DNA from: Micromonospora orduensis
GTDB taxonomy: Bacteria > Actinomycetota > Actinomycetes > Mycobacteriales > Micromonosporaceae
Assembly (NCBI RefSeq): GCF_006228125.1
Contig: NZ_VDFY01000120.1
Location: 1 to 35,370, forward strand
DNA length: 35,370 bases
Direction: 5' to 3'
Position 1 is the stretch's first letter, and every line of letters begins with the position of its first letter. Below the pieces are notes generated by a model. The model was not told the origin of the DNA. It saw only the letters and a program-made list of their open reading frames with translations, and made no database searches. Position numbers and translations under genes: made by a program. Shown piece after piece: positions 24,391 through 32,565 of this stretch.

Positions 24391-26532
24391 TCAGCCGCCA
24401 GCGGTCGGGGAGGCGGTCGTGCGGTAGCAGTACATCGCGCCGGGTGGCTTGCGCGACGCGATCCGCTCCAGCCCCAGGTACGGCGCGGCGTCGGCGACGA
24501 GGGTGTTCGACTTCCACACGCAGACCAGGCTGACCCCCACCCGGCGCATCGCGGCGTCCACCTCGTAGATCGAGACGGTCCGATCGGCGTCGGCGAACCT
24601 CGCCAGCAGCAGCCGGTCCCGGGAGAACTCCGTGCCGATCCCGTAGTCGGTGAGGTAGAGGTCGCGCGGAAGCACCACCCGGACCTCGGTCGTGACCTGC
24701 GGGAGCGCCCGCATGACCGACGACGGTGCGAGGACCAGGCCCGGCGGGCGGTTGTCCAGGTTCTTGATCCAGAAGGAGGAGGCCTTGCGGGCCTCCGGCA
24801 TCCGCCAGGTCGGCTTCGTCTGGACCAGGTCGTCGGTCCACATCGGCTTGCCCTGGGTGTAGAAGACGCACACCAGCACGGCGGGCAGCGCGAAGGCCAG
24901 GACGCGGTTGACCCGGGCCAGTTGGGGCAGGCGGGGCAGCCGGATGACTGCCAGCATGCCGACGAGCGCCGGCACCGGCAGGATCCACAGCACGCGCCAG
25001 AGCACCGCCCGCAGACCGCTGACGTCACCGGCGACCTTGAGAATCCCGGGGATCAGCAGGACCGTCACCGCGAGCACGGCGCCGGCGGCGAGCTGCCGGG
25101 GCGCGCCCGCGCGCAGCACCAGGGGCGACCACCACACGGCGAGCCCGGCGATGACGCCGAGGATGCCGAGCCACAGGGTGAGCTCGTAGATGGTCCGCAG
25201 CGGCAGCAGCGGCGCGTAGGTGGCGACTGTCGTCTCGATCCCGCCGCGCAGGACCTGCACGAGCCCGCCGGACAACACGGGGTAGAGCGACACGGCCGCG
25301 AAGCACAGGACGGCGTCGCGCACCCGCCGGGTGGCCAGCAGCGCGACACCCACGGCGGCGCCGATCAGGGGAAGGAGCATCACGGCCGTGGTGGTGTAGC
25401 CGACGCTCGCCACGGAGAGCAGGGCGAGCAGGATCAGCGAGCGCCGGGAACGGCGCTCCAGGTAGTCGGTGAAGTACACCCAGGCCAGTGGGATGAGCGC
25501 GTGCACGAAGACGCTCTTGCCCTGGGTCAGCCGGGGCAGGTGGTACGTGTTCAACGAGTCGGCGAAGTACGCCACGAGCAGGATGTAGGCCGCCGCCACG
25601 CCGAACGCGACAAGCGGCCGCCGCGGCGCCCACCGCTGCACGAGACGCCACAGCGCGAAGACGGCGAAGACGGCGAGCACCGGCAGGAGCACGTACCACG
25701 TCGCGGACGCGGCGTGCACGTGCAGGACGCGCGCCATCGCCCCGATGAAGACCTCGAAGGACGGCAGGGGCGGGTTCGCCGAGCCGGCCGGCAGGACGCC
25801 CTCGGTGAACAGGAAGTCCCGGAACGGGATCTCGTCCCGCTCGGCCACCCAGACGGACTTGCCGACGTAGAAGACGTCGTCGAGGGAGACCCGACCGATG
25901 AGTGTGGCGAAGTAGGCGGCGGCCAGCGAGACGACGAGGACCACCCAGCCCTGCGCCGGGGTGGTCTCCCGGCTGGCCGGAGCGGCACCGGCGTCGGCCG
26001 GAGCGCCGCGGCGGGACACGGCCAGCCACGCCGAGATGACCGAGACCAGGCCGAGCCCGATCGCCAACCACCAGGTCACTGTGCCCGTGCCGAGGGCGGC
26101 GAACAGCGCCGCACCGAGCGCGGCGCCGACGGGTAGGGCGTACCGGCGCAGCAGCGCCATCCGGTCGGCGGGCGCCTCGGCCGGCGTGCCAGCCGGCTCG
26201 TCGTCGGCAGGTCGGACGACCCGGTCCCGCCGCCGGAGCTTCCAGGTCACGTACGCCACGACCGGCAGCAGGACCACCCAGCCGAGGAAGACAACCGAGG
26301 GACGCAGGTTGAGCCCGAGGTTGAGGTGGTAGAGCAGGGTCCAGAGGGCGAAGCCGACCACCGCCGCGTCGGTGAACAGGACGGGTGCGGCGGCCACACC
26401 GGCGTTGAGTCGACCGGTCAGACCCCGGCCGCGCCCGGACCGGCTGGTGTCCGCCGCTGCGGCGTCCGCGATCGGGGCGGCCTCTCGGTCGGCTGGCGCT
26501 GGCGCCACAACAGCGTCTTCGACTTTCGTCAC
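24391..26532 (-). CDS. Large polytopic membrane protein, possible GT-C enzyme (DUF6077-like)
   Basis: 713 residues from GTG 26532, with AAGGA six bases upstream. The reading frame opens far further upstream, but that part is antisense noise. There are two N-terminal hydrophobic helices (about 55-100), a charged Pro/Ala-rich stretch, and about ten more membrane segments to residue 560. A loop holding SLDDVFYVGKSVWV (Asp218-Asp219) follows one of the early helices and resembles the acidic loop of GT-C enzymes. The C-terminal 150 residues are soluble and probably extracytoplasmic. Its position between a TagF-like gene and tagGH suggests a sugar transfer step on the wall polymer. The DUF6077 link is from memory and unsure. 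Confidence 0.6.
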   Translation of the reverse strand: MTKVEDAVVAPAPADREAAPIADAAAADTSRSGRGRGLTGRLNAGVAAAPVLFTDAAVVGFALWTLLYHLNLGLNLRPSVVFLGWVVLLPVVAYVTWKLRRRDRVVRPADDEPAGTPAEAPADRMALLRRYALPVGAALGAALFAALGTGTVTWWLAIGLGLVSVISAWLAVSRRGAPADAGAAPASRETTPAQGWVVLVVSLAAAYFATLIGRVSLDDVFYVGKSVWVAERDEIPFRDFLFTEGVLPAGSANPPLPSFEVFIGAMARVLHVHAASATWYVLLPVLAVFAVFALWRLVQRWAPRRPLVAFGVAAAYILLVAYFADSLNTYHLPRLTQGKSVFVHALIPLAWVYFTDYLERRSRRSLILLALLSVASVGYTTTAVMLLPLIGAAVGVALLATRRVRDAVLCFAAVSLYPVLSGGLVQVLRGGIETTVATYAPLLPLRTIYELTLWLGILGVIAGLAVWWSPLVLRAGAPRQLAAGAVLAVTVLLIPGILKVAGDVSGLRAVLWRVLWILPVPALVGMLAVIRLPRLPQLARVNRVLAFALPAVLVCVFYTQGKPMWTDDLVQTKPTWRMPEARKASSFWIKNLDNRPPGLVLAPSSVMRALPQVTTEVRVVLPRDLYLTDYGIGTEFSRDRLLLARFADADRTVSIYEVDAAMRRVGVSLVCVWKSNTLVADAAPYLGLERIASRKPPGAMYCYRTTASPTAGG

Positions 26533-26577
26533 GGGTCGTCCTTGTCGTCCGGCGGCGAATGTGGGGGCGAAAAGTGG

Positions 26578-26606
26578 ATGTCTTCTCGGTGACAGCCCGA
26601 TGTCAA
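26578..26606 (-). promoter_or_regulatory. Sigma-70-like promoter of the polytopic membrane protein gene
   Basis: On the minus strand a perfect TTGACA -35 (26601-26606) is followed by a 17-bp spacer and AGACAT (26578-26583) as a weaker -10. The -35 overlaps a small palindrome TGACA-N6-TGTCA (26590-26605), a possible operator. The start codon lies 46 bp downstream. Confidence 0.45.
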
Positions 26607-26672
26607 GGGGGCAGCCTAGCGGAGGCGGGCAGGGAATCCGGGCCCACCGTTCGAAGGGTGTCGCGGGGCCGG

Positions 26673-27311
26673 TCAGCCGGCCATCGGAGCTGCCCTCGGG
26701 TGCGGCACGGCGCCGGTCGCGCCGAGCCCGGCGACCACGGACTCGACCAGCCGCTCCAGGTAACTGTCGGTGAGCGGGAGCCGGGCGATGGCGATCCGCC
26801 AGTAGAGCGGGCCGACGATGAGGTCGATCGCGGCGTCCGGGTCGGTGTCGGCGGGCAGCTCTCCCCGCTGCACGGCCCGGTTGACCAGGCGGCCCCCGAT
26901 GTCCTGCTGGCGGGCGTGCAGCACCTGACGCAGGGTCGCGTCGATGCTGGGGTTGCGGGCGGCCTCGGCCAGCAGGTCCGGGATGATCTGCGAGGCCAGC
27001 GGGTGGCGCAGCGCGTGCGCCACGGCCTGGAACAGCAGCGTGAGGTCGCCGCGCAGGGTGCCGGTGTCCAGCGCCGGAAGCTTGCCGTGCGCCGCCGCCG
27101 CGACGATCTCCAGCACCAGGTCGAGCTTGGAGTTCCACCGGCGGTAGATCGCAGTCTTGCTGACGCCGGCCCGGCGGGCGACCGCCTCGATGGAGAGCCG
27201 GCCGTAGCCGACCGCGGCCAGTTCCTGCATCAGCGCGCGCCTGATGGCCGTGGTGATCTCTCCACGGAGCACCGCCGCACCGGCCGGGGCACGCCTCTTC
27301 TCGGACGTCAC
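26673..27311 (-). CDS. TetR-family transcriptional regulator
   Basis: 212 residues from GTG 27311 (an upstream ATG at 27353 would add 14 residues of non-family sequence). The N-terminal HTH is clear: RRALMQELAAVGYGRLSIEA, then VARRAGVSKTAIYRRWNSK at about residues 36-54. The C-terminal ligand domain (about 75-200) has LPADTDPDAAIDLIVGPLYWR, typical of the TetR_C_16/AcrR-like subgroup. It is divergent from the ABC permease gene with a 21-bp palindrome in between, so it probably controls itself and the exporter operon. The polytopic membrane gene follows it on the same strand. The ligand is unknown. Confidence 0.9.
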   Translation of the reverse strand: MTSEKRRAPAGAAVLRGEITTAIRRALMQELAAVGYGRLSIEAVARRAGVSKTAIYRRWNSKLDLVLEIVAAAAHGKLPALDTGTLRGDLTLLFQAVAHALRHPLASQIIPDLLAEAARNPSIDATLRQVLHARQQDIGGRLVNRAVQRGELPADTDPDAAIDLIVGPLYWRIAIARLPLTDSYLERLVESVVAGLGATGAVPHPRAAPMAG

Positions 27312-27348
27312 CAGAGACTCTTCTCGCAGGTCACGCCGGCCAGCGTAG

Positions 27349-27369
27349 CGCAACGACGATACGGTTGCG
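27349..27369. promoter_or_regulatory. Palindrome CGCAAC-N9-GTTGCG, probable TetR operator
   Basis: A 6-bp-arm, 21-bp inverted repeat lies 38 bp upstream of the TetR start and 120 bp before the ABC permease start. Size and placement fit a TetR-dimer site. Binding is inferred from position. Confidence 0.45.
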
Positions 27370-27490
27370 TCCCGACGTGTTTCGGACTACTGTCCACGCA
27401 GCGACGAGGCGGCGCCCCGCGCACACTTCCCACTAGGATCCCATCGTCGCGAGCAACCCCGTCTGCACGAAAGATCGGAGCGCCATATCC

Positions 27491-28384
27491 ATGGCCACCA
27501 CCGCGCTGGTCGACCCCGACACGGGCCTGACCCAGGCGCAGCTGGCCGCTCGGCACGGGCTACGGGTCGCCGGTGAGCGACCGAGCCTCGTCGAGTACAG
27601 CCGCCGACTGTGGGCCTACCGGCATTTCATCGCCGCGTACGCCAACGCCAAACTGGTCGCCTCGTACAGCAACGCCAAGCTGGGCCAGCTCTGGCAGGTG
27701 CTCACCCCGCTGACCAACGCGGCGGTCTACTACCTGATCTTCGGGGTGGTGCTGGCTCAGAACGAGATCCCGAACTTCATCGCCTACCTGACCACCGGGC
27801 TGTTCATCTTCAACTTCACCCAGAGCGCGGTGCTGGCCGGCACCCAGTCGATCAGCAGCAACCTGGGGCTGATCCGGGCGCTGCACTTCCCCCGGGCCAG
27901 CCTGCCGCTGTCCACCACGATCACCCAGTTCCAGCAGCTGCTGGCCTCGATGGTGGTGCTGATCGGCATCGTGCTGGTCACCGGCGAGCCGCTCACCCTG
28001 AAGTGGTTGCTGCTGGTTCCGGCCCTGCTGCTGCAGGCGGTGTTCAACGCCGGCGTGGTGCTGCTGGTGGCCCGGCTGGGCTCCAAGTCGAGCGACCTCA
28101 AGCAGGTCATGCCGTTCGTCATGCGCACCTGGATGTACGGCTCCGGTGTCCTGTACAGCGTCAGCCTCTTCGAGCGGCTGCCCGGCTGGGCGACGACGCT
28201 CGTGCAGTACAACCCGCTGCTGGTCTACATCGAGCTGGCCCGCTACTCCCTGCTCGAACAGGCGCCGCTGCTCAACGAGTCGCTGACCCAGCTCTGGCTG
28301 GTCGCGGCGGGTTGGGCGCTGGTGGCCGGGATCGGCGGTTTCATCTACTTCTGGCGCGGCGAACAGGAGTACGGCCGTGGTTGA
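27491..28384 (+). CDS. ABC-2 type polysaccharide/teichoic acid export permease (TagG-like)
   Basis: 297 residues from ATG 27491. A cytoplasmic N-terminal region of about 65 residues with an amphipathic segment precedes six hydrophobic segments (near 75-90, 95-118, 145-163, 170-194, 205-226 and 265-287), the ABC-2 export topology. YANAKLVASYSNAKLGQLWQ in the N-terminal region and the YNPLLVYIELAR motif before the last helix are typical of TagG/RfbA/Wzm permeases. It forms an exporter with the ATPase encoded next, which overlaps by eight bases. The pair exports lipid-linked polymer across the membrane. A TAGGAT -10-like hexamer lies at 27434-27439. The neighbouring TagF-like genes favour a teichoic-acid-like cargo. 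Confidence 0.9.
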   Translation: MATTALVDPDTGLTQAQLAARHGLRVAGERPSLVEYSRRLWAYRHFIAAYANAKLVASYSNAKLGQLWQVLTPLTNAAVYYLIFGVVLAQNEIPNFIAYLTTGLFIFNFTQSAVLAGTQSISSNLGLIRALHFPRASLPLSTTITQFQQLLASMVVLIGIVLVTGEPLTLKWLLLVPALLLQAVFNAGVVLLVARLGSKSSDLKQVMPFVMRTWMYGSGVLYSVSLFERLPGWATTLVQYNPLLVYIELARYSLLEQAPLLNESLTQLWLVAAGWALVAGIGGFIYFWRGEQEYGRG

Positions 28385-29195
28385 GCACATCGGGGCCTCC
28401 ACCGAGGCGACCGCGACACTGACCGCCACCCAGGAGCGCATCCCGACAGTGGTGGTCGACGACGCGCACATCATCTACCGGGTGCACCAGGGCGCCGCCG
28501 GTGGCACCACGCCGGTCGCCGCGCTGCGCCGGCTGGTCAAGCGCACCCACGCGCCGAACGTCCGGGAGGTGCACGCGGTCAAGGGCGTCTCGTTCACCGC
28601 GTACCGGGGCGAGGCGATCGGGCTGATCGGCAGCAACGGCTCGGGCAAGTCCACGATCCTGCGGGCCATCGCCGGCCTGCTACCGGTCAACCGGGGCGCG
28701 ATCCACACCCAGGGGCAGCCGTCGCTGCTCGGTGTGAACGCGGCGCTGCTCAACGACCTGTCGGGTGAGCGCAACGTGGTGCTCGGCTGCCTGGCCATGG
28801 GGATGCACCCGGACGAGGTGGCCAAGCAGGCCGCGGGGATCATCGACTTCTCCGGGATCAACGAGCGGGGCGACTTCGCCAGCCTGCCGATGCGAACGTA
28901 CTCGTCGGGCATGGCGGCCCGCCTGCGGTTCTCCATCGCCGCCGCGAAGAAGCACGACGTGCTGCTCATCGACGAGGCGCTCGCCACCGGCGACAAGGGT
29001 TTCCGCAAGCGCAGCGAGCAGCGGGTACGGGAACTGCGCGAGGGTGCCGGCACGGTGTTCCTGGTCAGCCACCAGCTCTCCTCGGTACGCGACACCTGCG
29101 AGCGGACGATCTGGCTGGAATCGGGCGTTATCCGGATGGACGGCCCCACCGACGAGGTCATCCGCGGATACGAGGCGTACGCGAACAGCAAATAG
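28377..29195 (+). CDS. ABC transporter ATP-binding protein, teichoic acid/polysaccharide export (TagH-like)
   Basis: 272 residues from GTG 28377, overlapping the permease by eight bases (translational coupling). The ABC motifs are Walker A GSNGSGKST (85-93), the signature-region YSSGM (175-179), Walker B DVLLIDE (194-200) and the switch histidine in VSHQ. An N-terminal extension of about 60 residues (HIIYRVHQG onward) is usual for the TagH/Wzt subgroup. There is no C-terminal carbohydrate-binding domain as in some Wzt proteins, so recognition of the polymer end probably occurs elsewhere. It energises export by the permease. Confidence 0.92.
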   Translation: MVEHIGASTEATATLTATQERIPTVVVDDAHIIYRVHQGAAGGTTPVAALRRLVKRTHAPNVREVHAVKGVSFTAYRGEAIGLIGSNGSGKSTILRAIAGLLPVNRGAIHTQGQPSLLGVNAALLNDLSGERNVVLGCLAMGMHPDEVAKQAAGIIDFSGINERGDFASLPMRTYSSGMAARLRFSIAAAKKHDVLLIDEALATGDKGFRKRSEQRVRELREGAGTVFLVSHQLSSVRDTCERTIWLESGVIRMDGPTDEVIRGYEAYANSK

Positions 29196-29231
29196 AGTGC
29201 CGGCGAACCTCCGGCATCGACACGGCGCCAT

Positions 29232-29265
29232 GGACCGCGTCGCCCGCGTTGGGGCGGCGCGGTCC
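29232..29265. terminator. Stem-loop after the ABC transporter genes
   Basis: 14-base arms (29232-29245 and 29252-29265, one wobble pair) enclose a six-base loop, 36 bp after the ATPase stop. It could terminate the tagGH transcript. It also overlaps the putative -35 (TTGGGG, 29249-29254) of the next gene, so termination and initiation signals are interleaved. Confidence 0.5.
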
Positions 29266-29267
29266 GC

Positions 29268-29316
29268 GCGTTAAGGTTCATTCCGTCGCCGCTCGGGCGG
29301 AACCTTCCGTTAACGC
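29268..29316 (+). promoter_or_regulatory. Promoter-like GCGTTAAGGT with nested inverted repeats, upstream of the CDP-polyol synthase
   Basis: TAAGGT (29272-29277) is a -10 candidate with TTGGGG 17 bp upstream. Two nested inverted repeats span it: GCGTTAA/TTAACGC (29268-29274, 29310-29316) and AAGGTTC/GAACCTT (29273-29279, 29300-29306). They could form an operator or a folded 5' leader. The start codon is 26 bp beyond the outer arm. Confidence 0.45.
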
Positions 29317-29341
29317 ATTCGAAGAGAGTGAGGATCCGGCA

Positions 29342-30850
29342 ATGACGCAGGACCAGACCACTGGCCCGGACGCCGCAACGGAGACCCCGGCACCGTGGCG
29401 GCCCTCGCGGACAGTGGCCGTGGTGCTGGCGGGCGGCACCGGGACCCGGCTGGGCCTCGGCATCCCGAAGCAGCTCCTGAAGATCGCCGGTAAGCCGATC
29501 ATCGAGCACACCCTGGCGGTCTTCGAGGCGGCACCGGAGATCGACGAGATCATCGTGCTGATGGCCGCCGGCCACGTCGAGGACGCCCGGCAGATCGTCG
29601 AGAAGGCCGGCCTGCGCAAGGTCACCAAGGTGATCGAGGGTGGCGACACCCGCAACGCGACGACCCGGATCGCCCTGGACGCCGTCGGCCCGGCCGACTG
29701 CAACATCCTCTTCCACGACGCGGTACGCCCGCTGCTCAGCGGCCGGATCGTGCGCGAGTGCGTGAACGCGCTCTGGACCTATGACGCCGTGGACGTGGCC
29801 ATCCCCTCCGCGGACACGATCATCCAGGTCGACGACAACGACTGCATCACCGACATCCCGATGCGCTCCCGCCTGCGCCGTGGCCAGACCCCGCAGGCGT
29901 TCCGCTCCCCCACCATCCGCGAGGCGTACCGGATCGCCGAGGGTGACCCGGACTTCGCCGCCACCGACGACTGCGGCGTGGTGCTGCGCTACCTGCCCGG
30001 CACCCCGATCAAGGTGATCGACGGCTCGGACGAGAACATCAAGGTCACCCACCCGGTCGACGTGCACCTGGCGGACAAGCTCTTCCAGCTCGCCGCCGCG
30101 CAGGCGCCCCGACTCACCGACCACCGCAGCTACGCCGAGGAGCTGACCGGCCGCACCATCGTGGTGTTCGGCGGCAGCTACGGCATCGGCCACGAGCTGG
30201 CCGAGCTGGCCCGCCGCTACGGCGCGCAGGTCTTCCCGTTCAGCCGCTCCACCACCGGCACCCACGTCGAGCGCGCCGAGGACGTCGAGGCGGCGCTGAA
30301 GACCGCCTTCGAGGCCACCGGCCGCATCGACCACGTGGTGGTCACCGCCGGGATCCTGGAGAAGGGCGCCCTCGCCGAGATGGACGAGGAGACGATGGAC
30401 CGGGTGCTCCAGGTCAACTTCGTCGGCCCGGTGACCATCGCCCGGCAGTCCCTTCCGTACCTCCAGCAGACCAAGGGCCAGCTGCTGCTCTACACCTCCA
30501 GCTCGTACACCAGGGGGCGGGCCCGCTACGCGCTCTACTCGGCCACGAAGGCCGCCCTGGTCAACCTCACCCAGGCGCTCGCCGACGAGTGGGCCGACGT
30601 CGGCGTACGCGTCAACTGCATCAACCCGGAGCGGACCGCCACCCCGATGCGCACCCGGGCCTTCGGCGAGGAGCCGGAGCACACCCTGCTCGCCGCCGAG
30701 GCCGTCGCCCAGTCGTCGCTTGACGTGCTGATCTCCGACCTGACCGGCCAGGTGATCGACGTACGACGGGCGCCCGGTGACGGGCCGAGCGTGCCGGCAC
30801 AGTCCGGCCCGGACCGGGCCGAGGCGCCTGCGGCGGCTTCCGCGAACTGA
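29342..30850 (+). CDS. Bifunctional IspD-like cytidylyltransferase / short-chain reductase (CDP-ribitol synthase type)
   Basis: 502 residues from ATG 29342. Residues 24-250 form an IspD/TarI-type nucleotidyltransferase: VLAGGTGTRLGLGIPKQLL at 28-46, FHDAVRPL at 125-132 and the THPVDVHLA region near 236. Residues 270-470 form a short-chain dehydrogenase: cofactor loop GGSYGIGHE (277-285), active-site serines at 386-388 and YxxxK with Tyr399-Lys403. This fusion resembles Haemophilus Bcs1/Acs1, which reduces ribulose-5-P and activates the ribitol-5-P as CDP-ribitol; TarI and TarJ do this as separate proteins. It probably supplies the CDP-polyol for the TagF-like polymerases. The exact polyol is inferred. 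The C-terminal 30 residues are disordered. Confidence 0.85.
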   Translation: MTQDQTTGPDAATETPAPWRPSRTVAVVLAGGTGTRLGLGIPKQLLKIAGKPIIEHTLAVFEAAPEIDEIIVLMAAGHVEDARQIVEKAGLRKVTKVIEGGDTRNATTRIALDAVGPADCNILFHDAVRPLLSGRIVRECVNALWTYDAVDVAIPSADTIIQVDDNDCITDIPMRSRLRRGQTPQAFRSPTIREAYRIAEGDPDFAATDDCGVVLRYLPGTPIKVIDGSDENIKVTHPVDVHLADKLFQLAAAQAPRLTDHRSYAEELTGRTIVVFGGSYGIGHELAELARRYGAQVFPFSRSTTGTHVERAEDVEAALKTAFEATGRIDHVVVTAGILEKGALAEMDEETMDRVLQVNFVGPVTIARQSLPYLQQTKGQLLLYTSSSYTRGRARYALYSATKAALVNLTQALADEWADVGVRVNCINPERTATPMRTRAFGEEPEHTLLAAEAVAQSSLDVLISDLTGQVIDVRRAPGDGPSVPAQSGPDRAEAPAAASAN

Positions 30851-30890
30851 CGGCGACAGCGGGAACAGCGAGGGCGGCGAACGGAGCGAC

Positions 30891-32561
30891 ATGCGGGGTG
30901 ACCTGGTCCGGAAGCTGGCCGCCCGGTGCCTGAGCACCGGGCTGGCCGTGCTGGCCTTCGTCGTGCTGGCGCTCACCGGGGCCACCGACTGGGGGCTGGC
31001 GCTCGCCGTCGCCGCGTTGGCCGCGGCAGCCGTCGAGCAGCGGATCCGGCCCGGCGCCGACCTCGTCGCCGAGACGGCCCTGGTCGCCGCCGCCGTGCTG
31101 GTCGGCTACTCCCGGCGGCTCGACGACGGGCTCGACCCGGCGCTGGTGGCAACCGCGCTGGTCCTGCTGGGGCTGGTGCTGCTGGTGGGGCCGCTGCGTA
31201 CGGCCGGGAACCTGGAGATCCGGGCGGCCAACCTGCTGGTGCGGTCCTGGACGCCGCTGGTCGCCGACCAGCTCGGCACCGCCCTGCTCGGGCTGCTCGC
31301 CGCCGTGGCCCTCGCGGCCGCGCTGGTGCTGCCCGCCGTCGTGGCGCTGGTCGCCAGCCTGCTGCTGGGCGTGGGGGCCGGGGCGGTCGCCCTGGACCTG
31401 GCCCGGCGCCGGTTCCGGCCGGCGACCGGTGGCGGGGCGGTGGCCCGCGCGCTGCGCCGGCACGAGCCGGAGTTCCTGCTCTACTTCTCCGCACCGCCCG
31501 GTTCGGAGTACCAGGTCACCATGTGGCTGCCGTACCTGGAACGGATCGGCCGGCCGTTCGTGGTGCTGGTGCGTGAGCCGGAGTTCCTCGCGCCGATAGC
31601 TGCGGCCACCGACGCGCCGGTGGTCTACTGCCCCACCCTGCGGGCGATGGACGAGGCGCTGGTGCCCAGCCTGCGGGCGGCGTTCTACGTCAACCACGGC
31701 GCCAAGAACAGCCACTGCATCCGGTTCACCCAGCTGACCCACGTGCAGTTGCACCACGGTGACAGCGACAAGGCGCCCAGCGCCAACCCGGTGTCCGGGA
31801 TCTTCGACCGGATCTTCGTGGCCGGCCCGGCGGCGATCGAACGGTACGCCCGCGCCGGCGTACGGATCCCGGCCGAGAAGTTCGTGGTGGTGGGCCGCCC
31901 GCAGGTCGAGTCGATCGAGGTACGCCCCGAACCGGTACGCGGGCTCGCCCACCCGACGGTGCTCTACACCCCCACCTGGACCGGGCACCACGCCGACGCC
32001 GACTACTGCTCCCTGCCGGTGGCCGAGAAGCTGCTGCGGCGGCTGCTGGAGCGCGGCGCCACTGTCATCCTGCGGGCGCACCCGTACACCGCGCAGAATC
32101 CGGCCTCGGCCCGGCAACTCGGCCGGTTGACCGAGCTGCTGGTCGCCGACCGGGCCCGCACCGGACGGCAGCACATCGTCGGCGCGGCGGCGCGCGAGTT
32201 GAGCCTGACCGAGTGCGTGAACCGCTCGGACGCGCTGGTCTCCGACGTGTCCGGGGTGATTTCCGACTACCTCTACTCGGGCAAGCCGTACGCGGTGACC
32301 GACATGGGCGACGAGGGCGACCGGTTCGTGCGGCGCTTCCCGTTGGCCGGGGCCGGTTACGTGCTGCGGCGGGACATGTCCAACACCGACGAGGTGTTGA
32401 CCGCCCTGCTGGACACCGATCCGGCGGCCGAGGCGCGCTGGGCCACCCGCCGCCACTACCTGGGCGACTTCCCGGCCGAGACGTACGCCGAGGCGTTCCT
32501 GACCGCCGCCCGCCGCGAGCTGGCGCCGGAGCGGACCGTCGCCGCCCCGGCGGGCGTGTAA
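30891..32561 (+). CDS. Second CDP-glycerol/ribitol phosphotransferase-like polymerase (TagF/TarL-like)
   Basis: 556 residues from ATG 30891, with CGGAG five bases upstream. Residues 1-170 hold about five hydrophobic segments (from 15-50, 60-75, 85-102 and 125-170). Residues 190-545 form the Glyphos_transf domain: EPEFLLYFSAPPGSEYQ, HHGDSDK at 288-294, VLYTPTWTG, LRAHPYT and ALVSDVSGVISDYLYSGKPY. It follows the CDP-polyol synthase by 40 bp on the same strand, so it is the likely direct user of that donor. It shares its layout with the polymerase at 22201, suggesting two enzymes for priming and elongation or for two polyols. It ends four bases from the convergent hydrolase gene. Confidence 0.88.
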   Translation: MRGDLVRKLAARCLSTGLAVLAFVVLALTGATDWGLALAVAALAAAAVEQRIRPGADLVAETALVAAAVLVGYSRRLDDGLDPALVATALVLLGLVLLVGPLRTAGNLEIRAANLLVRSWTPLVADQLGTALLGLLAAVALAAALVLPAVVALVASLLLGVGAGAVALDLARRRFRPATGGGAVARALRRHEPEFLLYFSAPPGSEYQVTMWLPYLERIGRPFVVLVREPEFLAPIAAATDAPVVYCPTLRAMDEALVPSLRAAFYVNHGAKNSHCIRFTQLTHVQLHHGDSDKAPSANPVSGIFDRIFVAGPAAIERYARAGVRIPAEKFVVVGRPQVESIEVRPEPVRGLAHPTVLYTPTWTGHHADADYCSLPVAEKLLRRLLERGATVILRAHPYTAQNPASARQLGRLTELLVADRARTGRQHIVGAAARELSLTECVNRSDALVSDVSGVISDYLYSGKPYAVTDMGDEGDRFVRRFPLAGAGYVLRRDMSNTDEVLTALLDTDPAAEARWATRRHYLGDFPAETYAEAFLTAARRELAPERTVAAPAGV

Positions 32562-32565
32562 CGCC

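Noticed and set aside
26533..27138. N-terminal extension of the polytopic membrane protein over the TetR gene
   Set aside because: The open frame continues, but it lies on the same strand as tetR in another frame and has no membrane or family character. GTG 26532 has a good ribosome-binding site and a promoter 46 bp upstream.
28475..30985. 836-codon open frame antisense to the ABC ATPase and CDP-polyol synthase
   Set aside because: Antisense artefact. The sense genes show complete Walker, IspD and SDR motifs.
22201..32561. Natural-product biosynthetic cluster
   Set aside because: There is no polyketide, peptide synthetase, terpene or RiPP enzyme. The exporter, cytidylyltransferase and polymerases are better explained by wall glycopolymer synthesis.
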